DNA of 17,837 nt from Lysobacterales bacterium. GTDB taxonomy: Bacteria; Pseudomonadota; Gammaproteobacteria; Xanthomonadales; SZUA-36. The notes under the pieces are model-generated. The model made no database searches. It was not told the DNA's origin and was given only the letters and a program-made list of their open reading frames with translations. The position numbers and the translations under genes are program-made. Below, in pieces: positions 1 to 8,397 of the stretch; position 1 is the first letter of the stretch; the number at the start of each line of letters is the position of its first letter. The DNA is taken from the NCBI GenBank assembly GCA_030637665.1, contig DAOWGA010000337.1, forward strand, positions 1-17,837, given 5' to 3'.

Positions 1-417
1 CCGGTGCGCGAGGCTGACTGGATTCCGGGCTGGACAACCGATTGGGTGATTTCCAATTCGGGTGTGGCTGAGCAGAACTGTATATTCCAGACACCGCCCC
101 GCCCGGGCGCAGGAGGGGCCGCCTCAATATGGGTGATCACGCGCCATGATGCGGATGCTTTTGAGGTGGAAATGTTTAAGGTGACCCCGGAGTTTACCGT
201 CGGCAAACTACAAATTTCACTGTCCGCACAAGGCAAGACCGGGACCAATGCGACCATTGTCTACGAATTCACCTCGCTGGGCCCGCTTGGCGATACTTAT
301 TTAGAGGGATTTACAGCGCAATGGTACGAGAAGTTCATGCACGTATGGGAAGGACAGATGAACTATTACCTGGAAACCGGTGAGTTAATCCCCACTCCTG
401 ATTTGCAATCAGGGTAA
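1..417 (+). CDS. SRPBCC-fold (START/Bet v1-like) protein, 5' end cut off by the window
   Basis: The reading frame is open from base 1, and the residues before the first possible GTG (base 4) already fit the family, so the true start lies left of the window. The visible 138 residues begin PVREADWIPGW, which resembles the 'CPVREyeWIPGW' segment of small SRPBCC/polyketide-cyclase-like proteins. A beta-strand-rich middle follows (ITRHDADAFEVEMFKVTP, then GTNATIVYEFTSLG). The end is an amphipathic helix (EGFTAQWYEKFMHVWEGQM), the long C-terminal helix expected for this fold. No signal peptide can be judged. Such proteins usually bind a hydrophobic ligand; the ligand here is unknown. The stop TAA is 137 bases before the CotH gene on the same strand, and I see no clear terminator between them. 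Fold-level call is fairly sure; function is not. Confidence 0.7.
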   Translation, partial: PVREADWIPGWTTDWVISNSGVAEQNCIFQTPPRPGAGGAASIWVITRHDADAFEVEMFKVTPEFTVGKLQISLSAQGKTGTNATIVYEFTSLGPLGDTYLEGFTAQWYEKFMHVWEGQMNYYLETGELIPTPDLQSG

Positions 418-554
418 CAGGACAGGTGCCCTAACCACCAGCGACAAGGCTGGACCAATATTTTATTCAATGACATATATCAACGCTTCCTTCGCACATC
501 CCCATTACGATCAGGGAACTGTCTGCCATGGACGGCTAGCGAGGAGATGACCCT

Positions 555-2120
555 ATGGCTAACAAACTTCGTTTCACGCTGTCCGTACTGGCGGCGTTTT
601 TGCTTTCGGGCTTGTTCATGGCGCCTGCAATTGCGGCCAAAGCAGTCGGTGATGGCAGCGAAGAGGTTTTCAACTCGGCGGTCATTGGTGAGGTTTGGCT
701 GGACATCCCCAATTTAAGCTGGACGCCAATCGATGATGTGGCCCTGACTGCATGTGAGCCTCATCCCCGCTCCTACTACCCGGGGACGGTAAAAATTGGG
801 GCGACCAATTTTCCTGGATCCGGGGTGCGCATAAAAGGCGGCTGTGGCTCGTCTCGCACGCTGGAAGAAAAGGCCGCTTTCAAGGCAAACCTGTCATGGG
901 ACGATCCGGCTATTCCGGGCTGCCCACCAATTCGCACATACAAAGGACTCAAGAAGTTCACGTTCAACAACCAGGTAGAAGACGCAAGCTTCACGCACGA
1001 ACGCATTGGTTATGATTTCTTTCAAAAACTGGGCATACCCGTTCCCCGTGCGGCGCCCACTCGTGTCCACGTCAACAACCAACTCTGGGGCCTGTATCTT
1101 CATGTGGAGACCATGGACCGACGCTTCCTGGCGCGACACTTCGACTCCAGCGATGGCATGCTCTATGAAGCGGACTATGGCTGTGATCTGGGTGATGAGA
1201 GCTGTTTTGAAGAGAAGTTTGATACCGATTCCTGCGACGATCCGCCTGTGGCTGATCCCACGAAGATGACTCCGCTACAGGAACTCAACGCCAAACTTGC
1301 GCAGCTACCGAGCGACAACTTCTATCCGGCGATTGGTCAGATTATCAACTTCGACACCTTTCTAACCATGTGGGCGGCGGCTTCCATCATGGGCTACTGG
1401 GATGGGTATCCCAACGACGCCAACAACTACCGCATCTATCATGATCCCACTGACGATCGCTGGAGCTTCATTCCCAGCGGCATCGACCAACTATTCGAGA
1501 AGGATGTCAATCCCTTTGATCCCGTAGGCCTGTTGAGCATTCGTTGTCTCGCCGAGGAAGACTGCAAGGCGGCTTTCCGCTCGAAACTAGCCAAGGTGCT
1601 CGACGTCTTCGAGGCCGGCAACTATCCGGCGATGGCACGAGCCATCGAGACACAGATTCGAGCAGATGTCGAAGCAGATCCTCGCAAGGAAGTTACCGTG
1701 AGCGAATGGCATGCCGCGGTGAATAGCACGGTAGCCTACATGCAGAGGCGCCCCGGTGAGCTTCGGGACTTGCTCTCCCGGCCCGAACAGAAAACAGCCA
1801 GGCAAGACTTTTACTTCCACCAGTTCACCGACCCCAAGGGAGATAAATTCGTCTTTGTTACCTGGGTCGCCGTCGGGGACGATACCGCATCGGGACAACG
1901 GTGGTTGACCGCCAAGGGTAATTTCGAGGGCCTCACAGCCAAAATCGATGCCTACGAGTTGACCGGCGGCAGTGCTAATGTCGTCAAGGTCGGAACGGTG
2001 ATCATCAACTTTGCAGACTGCGAATCTGCGAAATTCACTTACACACCGAATGACGATGGCCTGGAAGGTCAAACCAGAATCGTTCGCGTGGATTCCGGCA
2101 CCTGGAAATACTGCGAATAG
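555..2120 (+). CDS. Secreted CotH kinase-family protein with an extra C-terminal beta domain
   Basis: 521 residues. A signal peptide is visible (KLRF, a hydrophobic stretch, then a cut near AIA at residues 26-28), so the protein should be exported. Residues about 75-400 match the CotH spore-coat kinase-like family: GVRIKGGCGSS (90-100), THERIGYDFFQKLGIPVPRA (147-166), WGLYLHVETMDRRFL (178-192), and NNYRIYHDPTDDRWSFIPSGIDQLF (290-314 region). The last motif corresponds to the family's 'PWDLD' block and reads PSGID here; the final Asp (311) is kept. About ten cysteines suit an oxidised extracytoplasmic location. Residues 418-521 form a separate domain (GQRWLTAKGNFEG at 447-459, VGTVIINFADCESAKFTY at 479-496) resembling a beta-rich C-terminal module seen on secreted gammaproteobacterial proteins. 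The start is supported by GAGGAG seven bases or so upstream of ATG. Substrate unknown; some CotH proteins phosphorylate secreted proteins. Confidence 0.85.
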   Translation: MANKLRFTLSVLAAFLLSGLFMAPAIAAKAVGDGSEEVFNSAVIGEVWLDIPNLSWTPIDDVALTACEPHPRSYYPGTVKIGATNFPGSGVRIKGGCGSSRTLEEKAAFKANLSWDDPAIPGCPPIRTYKGLKKFTFNNQVEDASFTHERIGYDFFQKLGIPVPRAAPTRVHVNNQLWGLYLHVETMDRRFLARHFDSSDGMLYEADYGCDLGDESCFEEKFDTDSCDDPPVADPTKMTPLQELNAKLAQLPSDNFYPAIGQIINFDTFLTMWAAASIMGYWDGYPNDANNYRIYHDPTDDRWSFIPSGIDQLFEKDVNPFDPVGLLSIRCLAEEDCKAAFRSKLAKVLDVFEAGNYPAMARAIETQIRADVEADPRKEVTVSEWHAAVNSTVAYMQRRPGELRDLLSRPEQKTARQDFYFHQFTDPKGDKFVFVTWVAVGDDTASGQRWLTAKGNFEGLTAKIDAYELTGGSANVVKVGTVIINFADCESAKFTYTPNDDGLEGQTRIVRVDSGTWKYCE

Positions 2121-2150
2121 AGGTTGGAGCCGAATAGCTGGCTTTAAAAC

Positions 2151-3032
2151 CTACAAACCCCCACTCGAGCCTGCAGCTTGAGCCACATGGTGGCTTTCCG
2201 CAGAATTCAGGCGCTGCCACAGCAACATGCTGGCATTGGCCCGATTCAGCGTAAAAATGTGGAATCCGGGTGCACCGCCTGCTCTCAGCCGCTCGCACAT
2301 TGCCGTCACAACATCCAGCCCGAATTCACGGATGGCGGCGCCATCGTTTCCGAACCCTTCCAGTCTGCGGCGAATCCACTGCGGAATCTCAGCCCCGCAC
2401 ATGTCTGAAAAACGCGAAAGCTGGCGGTAGTTGGTGATCGGCATGATTCCCGCTGTAATCGGAATCTCGATACCGATGCGATAGCAGTCATCGACAAAGC
2501 GGAAATAGCTGTCGGCGTTGTAGAAATACTGCGTGATGGCGCCATTGGCTCCTGCTTCAACCTTGGTCTTGAAATGCTGCAACTCGGAACGAGGCGAATC
2601 GGACTCTGGATGAAACTCGGGGTAACAGGCGACCTCGATGTGGAAATAATCACCGAATTCCTGGCGCACAAACGCAACGAGCTCGCTGGCATACTGGAAC
2701 GGCCCGGGGCCGGTCATTCCGTCCGACCGGTCACCGCGCAAAACAATCAGCCGGTCTACTCCGCTCAGTCGATAGTGTTCCAGTAAATCATGCAACTTCT
2801 CACGACTTTGAGCCATGCAGGAAATATGCGGCGCCACCGGCACACCGGAATCCCTGATCAGCGCCTCGACCGTTTCACGAGTCGCATCCAGCGTGGACCC
2901 GCCGGCTCCGAACGTCACCGACAGGTAAGCAGGGTCAAGATGTGCCAGCTTCTGCCAGGTGGATTCCAGGGCCAGTTGCTGCTCCGCCATCCGGGGCGGG
3001 AAAAATTCGAAGGATATGGCTGGAGTAGGCAT
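2151..3032 (-). CDS. metF: 5,10-methylenetetrahydrofolate reductase (MTHFR)
   Basis: Cytoplasmic flavoprotein that reduces 5,10-methylene-THF to 5-methyl-THF, the methyl donor for remaking methionine from homocysteine. The protein (293 residues from this start, the usual bacterial length) has the N-terminal ISFEFFPPR block with the catalytic Glu, VTFGAGGST, a VLRGD flavin-contact motif, ACYPEFHPES, GANGAITQYFYN with the folate-contacting Gln, GIMPITNY, and HIFTLNRA near the end. I chose the ATG at 3032, which gives MPTPAISFEFF as in relatives. An in-frame GTG at 3062 would add ten residues and has an AAGGTAG about 14 bases upstream; neither start has an ideal ribosome-binding site. It lies 64 bases after the ahcY stop on the same strand, so it is likely cotranscribed with ahcY and under the same SAH riboswitch. 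Its 3' end converges on the CotH gene with a 30-base gap. Confidence 0.95.
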   Translation of the reverse strand: MPTPAISFEFFPPRMAEQQLALESTWQKLAHLDPAYLSVTFGAGGSTLDATRETVEALIRDSGVPVAPHISCMAQSREKLHDLLEHYRLSGVDRLIVLRGDRSDGMTGPGPFQYASELVAFVRQEFGDYFHIEVACYPEFHPESDSPRSELQHFKTKVEAGANGAITQYFYNADSYFRFVDDCYRIGIEIPITAGIMPITNYRQLSRFSDMCGAEIPQWIRRRLEGFGNDGAAIREFGLDVVTAMCERLRAGGAPGFHIFTLNRANASMLLWQRLNSAESHHVAQAAGSSGGL

Positions 3033-3096
3033 GGTTGCGTTTAGGCGGGCGAAGGGCAGCACCTGGAATCAAGTGCTACCTTCATGCTTCGCCGAC

Positions 3097-4527
3097 TCAA
3101 TACCTGTAATGCTCTGGCTTGTACGGACCTGCAGATTCAACGCCGATGTACCGGGCTTGCTGTTCCGTCAGAGTGGTCAAATGCGCGCCAATGCGACCCA
3201 GGTGCAACCTGGCGACTTTCTCATCCAGGTGCTTGGGCAGCACGTATACCTGATTTTCGTAGTCAGCACCCCGGTTCCACAGCTCGATTTGGGCCAGCAC
3301 CTGGTTGGTGAATGAATTTGACATCACGAAGCTGGGGTGACCGGTGGCGCAACCCAGGTTCACCAGGCGCCCTTCGGCCAGCAGAATGATCCGGCGGCCA
3401 TCAGGGAAAATCACGTGATCGACCTGGGGTTTGATGTTTTCCCATTTGTACTGCTTCAGGCTGGCGACATCGATTTCATTGTCAAAGTGGCCGATGTTGC
3501 ACACGATCGCCTGGTGTTTCATGACCGACATGTGCTCATGTGAAATGACGTGGTAGTTGCCTGTCGCGGTCACGAAAATATCCGCCAGGGGCGCCGCCTC
3601 ATCCAGGGTCACCACGCGGAAGCCTTCCATTGCAGCCTGCAAGGCACAGATCGGGTCGATCTCGGTGATCAGGACCGTAGCGCCGAGACCTTTCAGAGAC
3701 TGGGCACAACCCTTGCCAACATCGCCATAGCCAGCGACCACGGCAATCTTGCCGGCAATCATCACGTCGGTTGCTCGTTTGATGCCGTCGACCAGCGACT
3801 CACGGCAGCCGTACAGGTTGTCGAACTTGGACTTGGTCACCGAGTCATTGACGTTAAAGGCCGAAAACGGCAACTCACCGTCTTTCGCCATTTGGTAAAG
3901 TCGCTTCACGCCGGTGGTGGTTTCCTCGGTCACACCCTGGATTTTGGACAAGGCGATCGAGTACCAGCCCGGGCGCGCGTCCAGGCGCTTACGGATGGCA
4001 TTGAACAGAGAAACTTCTTCTTCACTTTTTGGATTGTCCAACACGGAAGCATCTTTTTCCGCCTTTGCGCCCAGGTACAACAACAGGGTGGCGTCACCGC
4101 CGTCATCCAGGATCATATTGGCGAAATTTTCATCGCCGTCACCATGCCCCCAGTCGAAGATCCGGTGTGTGAATTCCCAGTACTCATCCAGCGTCTCACC
4201 CTTGTAGGCAAATACCGGCGTACCGCCCGCGGCAATGGCTGCTGCAGCGTGGTCCTGGGTTGAATAGATATTGCAGGATGCCCAGCGTACATTGGCGCCC
4301 AGCGCTTCCAGGGTTTCGATCAACATGGCCGTTTGGATGGTCATGTGCAGACTGCCGGCGATGCGCGTGCCTTTGAGTGGCTGCTCGTCACGATATTCCT
4401 CGCGCAGAGACATCAAGCCCGGCATTTCGGTTTCAGCGATCGCAATCTCCTTGCGCCCAAATTCCGCCAACTTGATATCGGCGACGTAATAATCCTGCTT
4501 GTTCAGGTCTTCAATTACAGCATTCAC
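3097..4527 (-). CDS. ahcY: Adenosylhomocysteinase (SAH hydrolase)
   Basis: Cytoplasmic NAD-dependent enzyme that splits S-adenosylhomocysteine into adenosine and homocysteine, relieving product inhibition of methyltransferases. 476 residues, full length, in the longer bacterial form. Visible motifs: AGSLHMT (57-63) and [13 protein letters not shown] (85-97) in the substrate domain, [13 protein letters not shown] (225-237) with the conserved Lys/Asp, the NAD-binding [11 protein letters not shown] (266-276), [22 protein letters not shown], and the characteristic C-terminus KPEHYRY that reaches the neighbouring subunit's NAD. The start is GTG at 4527, decided by GGAGG at 4539-4535, seven bases upstream; the nearby ATG at 4523 is in another frame. 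It follows metK on the same strand, with a SAH riboswitch filling the gap, and precedes metF. Confidence 0.98.
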   Translation of the reverse strand: MNAVIEDLNKQDYYVADIKLAEFGRKEIAIAETEMPGLMSLREEYRDEQPLKGTRIAGSLHMTIQTAMLIETLEALGANVRWASCNIYSTQDHAAAAIAAGGTPVFAYKGETLDEYWEFTHRIFDWGHGDGDENFANMILDDGGDATLLLYLGAKAEKDASVLDNPKSEEEVSLFNAIRKRLDARPGWYSIALSKIQGVTEETTTGVKRLYQMAKDGELPFSAFNVNDSVTKSKFDNLYGCRESLVDGIKRATDVMIAGKIAVVAGYGDVGKGCAQSLKGLGATVLITEIDPICALQAAMEGFRVVTLDEAAPLADIFVTATGNYHVISHEHMSVMKHQAIVCNIGHFDNEIDVASLKQYKWENIKPQVDHVIFPDGRRIILLAEGRLVNLGCATGHPSFVMSNSFTNQVLAQIELWNRGADYENQVYVLPKHLDEKVARLHLGRIGAHLTTLTEQQARYIGVESAGPYKPEHYRY

Positions 4528-4549
4528 TGCTATTCCTCCAGATCGTTAA

Positions 4550-4640
4550 GATCGAGCGCAGTTTGTTCGGCTTTGCGATCCGAGCCTGGCCCCGTATCCG
4601 GGCCCGATCGGCCCTTGGGGTCGCAACGCTCCTCGGCGCG
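4550..4640 (-). promoter_or_regulatory. S-adenosylhomocysteine (SAH) riboswitch upstream of ahcY
   Basis: Read on the minus strand, the metK-ahcY gap carries the SAH riboswitch core. P1 is CCGAG (4636-4632) paired with CTCGG (4584-4580). GAGCGTTGCGA follows directly (4631-4621). A GC-rich P2 arm contains CCCC and GGGG. The conserved GCCAGGCTCGG closes P2 and P1 (about 4590-4580). A downstream GCGCTC (4559-4554) can form the pseudoknot with GAGCGT (4631-4626). The order and motifs match the family known upstream of ahcY in proteobacteria (GAGGAGCGCUGC, CCAGGCUCG, GGCGCUC). Known members turn expression on when SAH binds. The ahcY ribosome-binding site lies only 15 bases after the pseudoknot strand, so control of translation or early termination are both possible. 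The element begins about ten bases after the metK stop. Confidence 0.9.
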
Positions 4641-4650
4641 CAGCAATCAA

Positions 4651-5814
4651 TCAGACGCCGGCAACCCCCTTGATGTGGTCGACATGATTAACTGCTTCCC
4701 AGCTTACATTCAGATCTTCCCGGCCCATGTGGCCATAGGCTGCCAACGGCTGGTAAATGGGCTTGATCAAGTCGAGCATCTGGATGATGCTGTAGGGTCG
4801 CAGGTCGAATTCCTGCCGGATGATCTGCTCAATCTTCTTGGCCGGTATATGTTCGGTCCCAAAGGTTTCAACGCTTATCGAGGTTGGTTCGGCTACACCG
4901 ATGGCGTAGGAAACCTGGATTTCAATCCGGTCGGCCAGTCCGGCGGCGACGATGTTCTTTGCCACGTAGCGGGCCGCATAAGCGGCCGAGCGATCCACTT
5001 TGGACGGGTCCTTGCCCGAGAATGCGCCACCACCGTGGCGGGCCATGCCACCGTATGTGTCCACGATGATCTTGCGCCCGGTCAAACCGCAATCACCGAC
5101 CGGCCCGCCGACTTCAAAACGCCCTGTCGGGTTGATGTGGTACTTGGTATTCCCGTTCAGCCATTCACCCGGCAGCACCGGCTTGATGATTTCTTCCATC
5201 ACCAGTTCGCGTAACTCGGCCTGAGAAGAATCCGGGTTGTGTTGGGTTGACAGCACCACGGCATCGATGCCGGCGGCCTTGCCATCCTCGTAGCGGAAGG
5301 TGACCTGGCTCTTGGCGTCCGGGCGCAGGTGCTGCCGCCCGTCATCAGTGGTTCTGCGTACCACGGACTGGCGCTTGACCAGTTCATGGGCGTAATAAAT
5401 CGGCGCCGGCATCAACACGTCGGTTTCATTGGTTGCGTAACCGAACATCAGGCCCTGGTCACCAGCGCCCTGCTCTTCCGGGCATTCGCGGTTTACACCG
5501 CGATCGATGTCGGGAGACTGCTTGCCAATGATATTGACAATGCTGCAGGTATTGCCGTCATAACCCACATCGGATGAATCGTAACCAATGTCCACGATGA
5601 CCTGGCGGATCAGTACTTCGAGGTCCACCCAGGCACTGGTCGTGATTTCACCGCCAACAATTGCTATACCAGTCTTAACCAGGGCCTCGCACGCCACGTG
5701 TGCCGCGGGATCCTGCGCGATGATGGCATCCAGAACGGCATCGGAAATCTGGTCAGCGACCTTGTCCGGATGGCCTTCAGATACCGATTCCGACGTAAAC
5801 AGATAACTACTCAT
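4651..5814 (-). CDS. metK: S-adenosylmethionine synthetase (methionine adenosyltransferase)
   Basis: Makes SAM from methionine and ATP in the cytoplasm. 387 residues from the ATG at 5814, the normal length. Motifs: [21 protein letters not shown] (residues 5-25, with the EGHPDK ATP/methionine site), [16 protein letters not shown] (the active-site signature), HYRYD-region equivalents around [19 protein letters not shown], and [23 protein letters not shown] (the Gly-rich signature with catalytic Lys and Asp). I chose ATG 5814, with AGAGG ten bases upstream, over the TTG at 5844 because relatives begin right at this point. It is the first gene of the metK-ahcY-metF run and diverges from nhaB across a 185-base gap. 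No SAM riboswitch is visible in its leader. Confidence 0.97.
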   Translation of the reverse strand: MSSYLFTSESVSEGHPDKVADQISDAVLDAIIAQDPAAHVACEALVKTGIAIVGGEITTSAWVDLEVLIRQVIVDIGYDSSDVGYDGNTCSIVNIIGKQSPDIDRGVNRECPEEQGAGDQGLMFGYATNETDVLMPAPIYYAHELVKRQSVVRRTTDDGRQHLRPDAKSQVTFRYEDGKAAGIDAVVLSTQHNPDSSQAELRELVMEEIIKPVLPGEWLNGNTKYHINPTGRFEVGGPVGDCGLTGRKIIVDTYGGMARHGGGAFSGKDPSKVDRSAAYAARYVAKNIVAAGLADRIEIQVSYAIGVAEPTSISVETFGTEHIPAKKIEQIIRQEFDLRPYSIIQMLDLIKPIYQPLAAYGHMGREDLNVSWEAVNHVDHIKGVAGV

Positions 5815-5861
5815 TGTGGCGTATCCTCTTAATATATCTTTCAATCATGATAAGGAGATAT

Positions 5862-5890
5862 ATATTACTTTAAGGTACGAACAAACGCAA
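5862..5890 (-). promoter_or_regulatory. metK: Possible sigma-70-type promoter for metK
   Basis: On the minus strand TTGCGT (5890-5885) and TAATAT (5867-5862) are separated by exactly 17 bases, placing a start point near 5855 and a leader of about 40 bases. The match to consensus is partial (3 of 6 and 4 of 6), and the AT-rich stretch allows other choices, so this is only a candidate. Confidence 0.35.
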
Positions 5891-5897
5891 AGCAATA

Positions 5898-5911
5898 ACA
5901 GCAATTGCTGT
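5898..5911. promoter_or_regulatory. Perfect 14-base palindrome in the metK/nhaB divergent gap
   Basis: ACAGCAATTGCTGT reads the same on both strands. It lies just upstream of the candidate metK -35 box and between two divergent genes, a usual place for a dimeric regulator's operator. I do not recognise it as a MetJ or MetR box. Its role is an inference from position and symmetry alone. Confidence 0.35.
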
Positions 5912-5999
5912 CACCAGGCATGGATGGAAGTGGCACGACAGCGCCACAACCATATAGAATTCACCCTGACTGGCCCAGAGCCGTTCAGGACGCTAACTA

Positions 6000-7502
6000 A
6001 TGCCAAAAACAATTGCGATGTCCATACTGGACAATTTTTTAGGCCCGGCAGCTGACTGGTACAAGCTAACTATCATTCTTTTCCTGATCCTGAACCCGAT
6101 CCTGTTGGTTACGCTCGGGCCGTTTATCACCGGCTGGATTCTGGTCGGCCAATTCATTTTCTGCCTGGCCATGGCGCTCAAGTGCTATCCCTTGCAACCC
6201 GGCGGCTTGCTGGCCCTGGAGGCAGTTATTCTCGGTTTGACCTCGCCGGCCACTGTCTACCACGAAACCGAAGCCAATTTCGAAGTGATACTGCTATTGA
6301 TTTTCATGGTGGCAGGTATTTTCTTCCTCAAGGATTTGCTGCTGTTTATCTTCACCAAGATGCTGATCCGGATACGCTCCAAAACGCTGTTGTCGCTGAT
6401 CTTCTGCTCTACCTCCGCAGTTCTCTCAGCTTTCCTTGATGCGCTGACCGTAACGGCCGTGATCATTACCATCGCCGCCGGCCTCTTCGCCGTCTATCAC
6501 CGCGTCACCTCGGGCAAGGGATTCGACGAAGACCATGATCACGCAGATGACTCGGGCATCGGGATGGAAACAAGGGAGGACCTGGAAGATTTCAGGGCCT
6601 TTCTGCGTAACCTCATGATGCACGGTGCGGTGGGCACGGCCCTGGGCGGTGTCTGCACACTGGTGGGTGAACCTCAGAACCTCTTGATTGGGCAAATCGC
6701 GGGTTGGGACTTCATTGAGTTTTTCCTACGCATGGCCCCCGTCAGCCTGCCCGTATTCGTAGTCGGTTTGCTGACCTGCCTGGCAGTCGAAAAATTCAAA
6801 GTTCTGGGTTACGGCGCCACGATGCCCATTGCGGCCAGAAATATTCTCGAGGAATACGACCGCAGGGAGGACGCCAGCAGGACACCCAAAAAAACGGCAA
6901 ACCTGATTATCCAGGCCTTGGTGGCCATGTTCCTGGTGGTGGCCCTCGCCTTTACCTGGGCTGAAGTCGGCATGATCGGCTTGGCGGTGATCGTGCTCGC
7001 CACGGCGCTCACCGGCATTGTCGAGGAGCACCAGCTCGGACATGCGTTTTCCGAGGCTCTTCCTTTCACGGCATTGCTGGTGGTGTTTTTTGCCATTGTC
7101 GGTGTCATCCATGATCAACACCTGTTTCAACCAATTATTGACTATGTTTTCTCGCTCGACGAGCAAATCCAGGTCCCGGTCTTTTTTGCCGCCAACGGTG
7201 TGCTGTCAGCAATATCAGACAATGTTTTCGTAGCCACGATTTATATCAACGAAATCAAGGAAGCGCTGGAAGCTGGCGAAATAACACGCGCGCATTTCGA
7301 CCTGCTCACGGTCGCTATCAACACCGGCACGAACATTCCCTCGGTCGCGACACCGAATGGCCAGGCGGCTTTCCTGTTCCTTTTGACCTCTGCCCTGGCG
7401 CCCCTGATCAGGCTCAGTTACGGGAGCATGGTGATCCTGGCCCTGCCCTACACCATTACCATGACCGTGACCGGCTTGCTGGCGACGATTTATTTACTTT
7501 AA
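6000..7502 (+). CDS. nhaB: Na+/H+ antiporter NhaB
   Basis: Inner-membrane antiporter that exports Na+ in exchange for H+. 500 residues, close to the 513 of the E. coli protein, and recognisable end to end: [12 protein letters not shown] near the N-terminus (E. coli NFLGQSPDWYKL), [55 protein letters not shown], a charged cytoplasmic loop ([11 protein letters not shown]) after [20 protein letters not shown], and [12 protein letters not shown] and [20 protein letters not shown] in the C-terminal half, which carry the conserved polar residues of the transport core. About a dozen hydrophobic segments are visible. The start at ATG 6000 has AGGA nine bases upstream; an in-frame ATG at 6018 is possible. 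It diverges from metK. Its stop TAA directly abuts the complementary stop of gloA. Confidence 0.96.
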   Translation: MPKTIAMSILDNFLGPAADWYKLTIILFLILNPILLVTLGPFITGWILVGQFIFCLAMALKCYPLQPGGLLALEAVILGLTSPATVYHETEANFEVILLLIFMVAGIFFLKDLLLFIFTKMLIRIRSKTLLSLIFCSTSAVLSAFLDALTVTAVIITIAAGLFAVYHRVTSGKGFDEDHDHADDSGIGMETREDLEDFRAFLRNLMMHGAVGTALGGVCTLVGEPQNLLIGQIAGWDFIEFFLRMAPVSLPVFVVGLLTCLAVEKFKVLGYGATMPIAARNILEEYDRREDASRTPKKTANLIIQALVAMFLVVALAFTWAEVGMIGLAVIVLATALTGIVEEHQLGHAFSEALPFTALLVVFFAIVGVIHDQHLFQPIIDYVFSLDEQIQVPVFFAANGVLSAISDNVFVATIYINEIKEALEAGEITRAHFDLLTVAINTGTNIPSVATPNGQAAFLFLLTSALAPLIRLSYGSMVILALPYTITMTVTGLLATIYLL

Positions 7503-7922
7503 TTACCATTGCCCCGAGTTCTCCATTGAAGCCCAGGGTTCCGCAGGCGGCAGCGGTTCGCCTTGTTGCAGTAATTCAATGGATATTCCGTCAGGAGAAC
7601 GGATAAACGCCATGTAACCGTCCCGCGGAGGCCTGTTGATGGTCACTCCGGCATCCATCAATCGCTGGCAGCTGGCGTAAATATCATCCACAGCATAAGC
7701 CAGGTGGCCGAAATTCCGCCCGCCATCGTATTCTTCCGGATCCCAGTTGAAGGTCAGCTCGACTTGTGCGGACTCATCGCCGGGGGCGGCAAGAAAGATC
7801 AGCGTAAACCGGCCCGCGGGCACTTCTTTGCGCTTCACCTCGACCAGTCCGAACTTATTGCAGTAGAAATCAAGGGATTCATCGAGATCTGTCACCCGGA
7901 CCATGGTATGTAAATATTTCAT
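7503..7922 (-). CDS. gloA: Lactoylglutathione lyase (glyoxalase I)
   Basis: Converts the hemithioacetal of methylglyoxal and glutathione to S-lactoylglutathione, detoxifying methylglyoxal in the cytoplasm. 139 residues, a single two-module VOC fold. The four metal ligands of the family are in place: His5 (MKYLHTMVRV), Glu55 (QVELTFNWD), His73 (NFGHLAYAV) and Glu116 (GISIELLQQG); the length and loops match the Ni-dependent bacterial type. NWDPEEYDGGRNFGHLAY and PDGISIELLQ are hallmark segments. The start at ATG 7922 is decided by GGGAGG six bases upstream. The frame stays open far upstream, to 8210, but that part reads as a shadow of the plus-strand gene at 7993. It converges on nhaB with no gap. 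Confidence 0.96.
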   Translation of the reverse strand: MKYLHTMVRVTDLDESLDFYCNKFGLVEVKRKEVPAGRFTLIFLAAPGDESAQVELTFNWDPEEYDGGRNFGHLAYAVDDIYASCQRLMDAGVTINRPPRDGYMAFIRSPDGISIELLQQGEPLPPAEPWASMENSGQW

Positions 7923-7992
7923 TGATCGCCTCCCAAGCGTAGGATGCCCAGTGTACCTCTCATGACCGAAGCGAAAAACCCGGCGGCAAACC

Positions 7993-8397
7993 ATGAACAT
8001 GAATAATGAAACCCACAGCCCAAGAGTTGAATTGATTCGCGAGGCCGCCGTGTTGCAGCTCAAACTGCTGGCGGACGGCTTGCGGGACGCGGCACTGATT
8101 CCGGTATCCCTGCTGGCTGCCCTGGTCGGACTCATACGCGGTGGCGACGAACCCGATCGTGAATATCGTAAAGTAATCAAACTGGGCCGGCGCAGCGAGC
8201 GCTGGATCAACCTTTTTGGCCATCAGCGCCCGCTCGGAAAATCCCATCCGGCCGGCTCCCTCGATACGATCCTGGGGCAGATTGAAGAAGTTGTGTTGGA
8301 ACAGCGCAAAAAAGGCCGCAGCACTGCCGAGACGCGTACCGCTATCCGCCAAGCCCTGGATGAGGTGCAGAAGGGTGACAGGGATGAGGGAGTTTAA
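7993..8397 (+). CDS. Small protein of unknown function, possibly membrane-associated
   Basis: 134 residues; I do not recognise a named family. The N-terminal half holds a mildly hydrophobic stretch (DAALIPVSLLAALVGLIRGG, about 33-52) that may associate with membrane but is short and interrupted by charges. A conserved-looking basic/aromatic segment follows (KLGRRSERWINLFGH, about 64-78), and the rest is a charged, helix-prone tail (TILGQIEEVVLEQRKKGRS, ending in EVQKGDRDEGV). The combination suggests a peripheral or regulatory protein rather than an enzyme. It diverges from gloA and its stop overlaps the stop of the convergent transferase gene by four bases. Start: ATG 7993 or ATG 7999; neither has a strong ribosome-binding site. 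The coding call rests on length, residue composition and a tight fit between neighbours. Confidence 0.65.
   Translation: MNMNNETHSPRVELIREAAVLQLKLLADGLRDAALIPVSLLAALVGLIRGGDEPDREYRKVIKLGRRSERWINLFGHQRPLGKSHPAGSLDTILGQIEEVVLEQRKKGRSTAETRTAIRQALDEVQKGDRDEGV

Noticed and set aside
1587..2072. 161-residue minus-strand frame inside the CotH gene
   Set aside because: Antisense to the 3' part of a gene with signal peptide, ribosome-binding site and recognised motifs.
2121..2150. Possible terminator between CotH and metF (AGCC...GGCT then TTTAAAA)
   Set aside because: Only a four-base stem with an eight-base loop and no uniform T run; too weak to list.
3550..4263. 237-residue plus-strand frame opposite ahcY
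   Set aside because: Antisense shadow of a strongly conserved gene; His/Gln/Gly-rich translation with no family likeness.
4333..5214. 293-residue open frame on the plus strand across ahcY and metK
   Set aside because: It lies opposite two clearly real genes and spans the riboswitch; the translation shows no domain and is composition-driven antisense.
5815..5999. Possible SAM riboswitch in the metK leader
   Set aside because: I looked for SAM-I, SAM-II and SAM-IV type cores on the minus strand; none of the conserved stems or loops is present, and the leader is short and AT-rich.
6726..7166. 146-residue minus-strand frame inside nhaB
   Set aside because: Antisense of transmembrane segments, charge-rich and without features.
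7923..8210. N-terminal extension of the gloA frame
   Set aside because: Ser/Arg-rich, lies opposite the 7993-8397 gene, and ATG 7922 has a perfect GGGAGG site and the family N-terminus.
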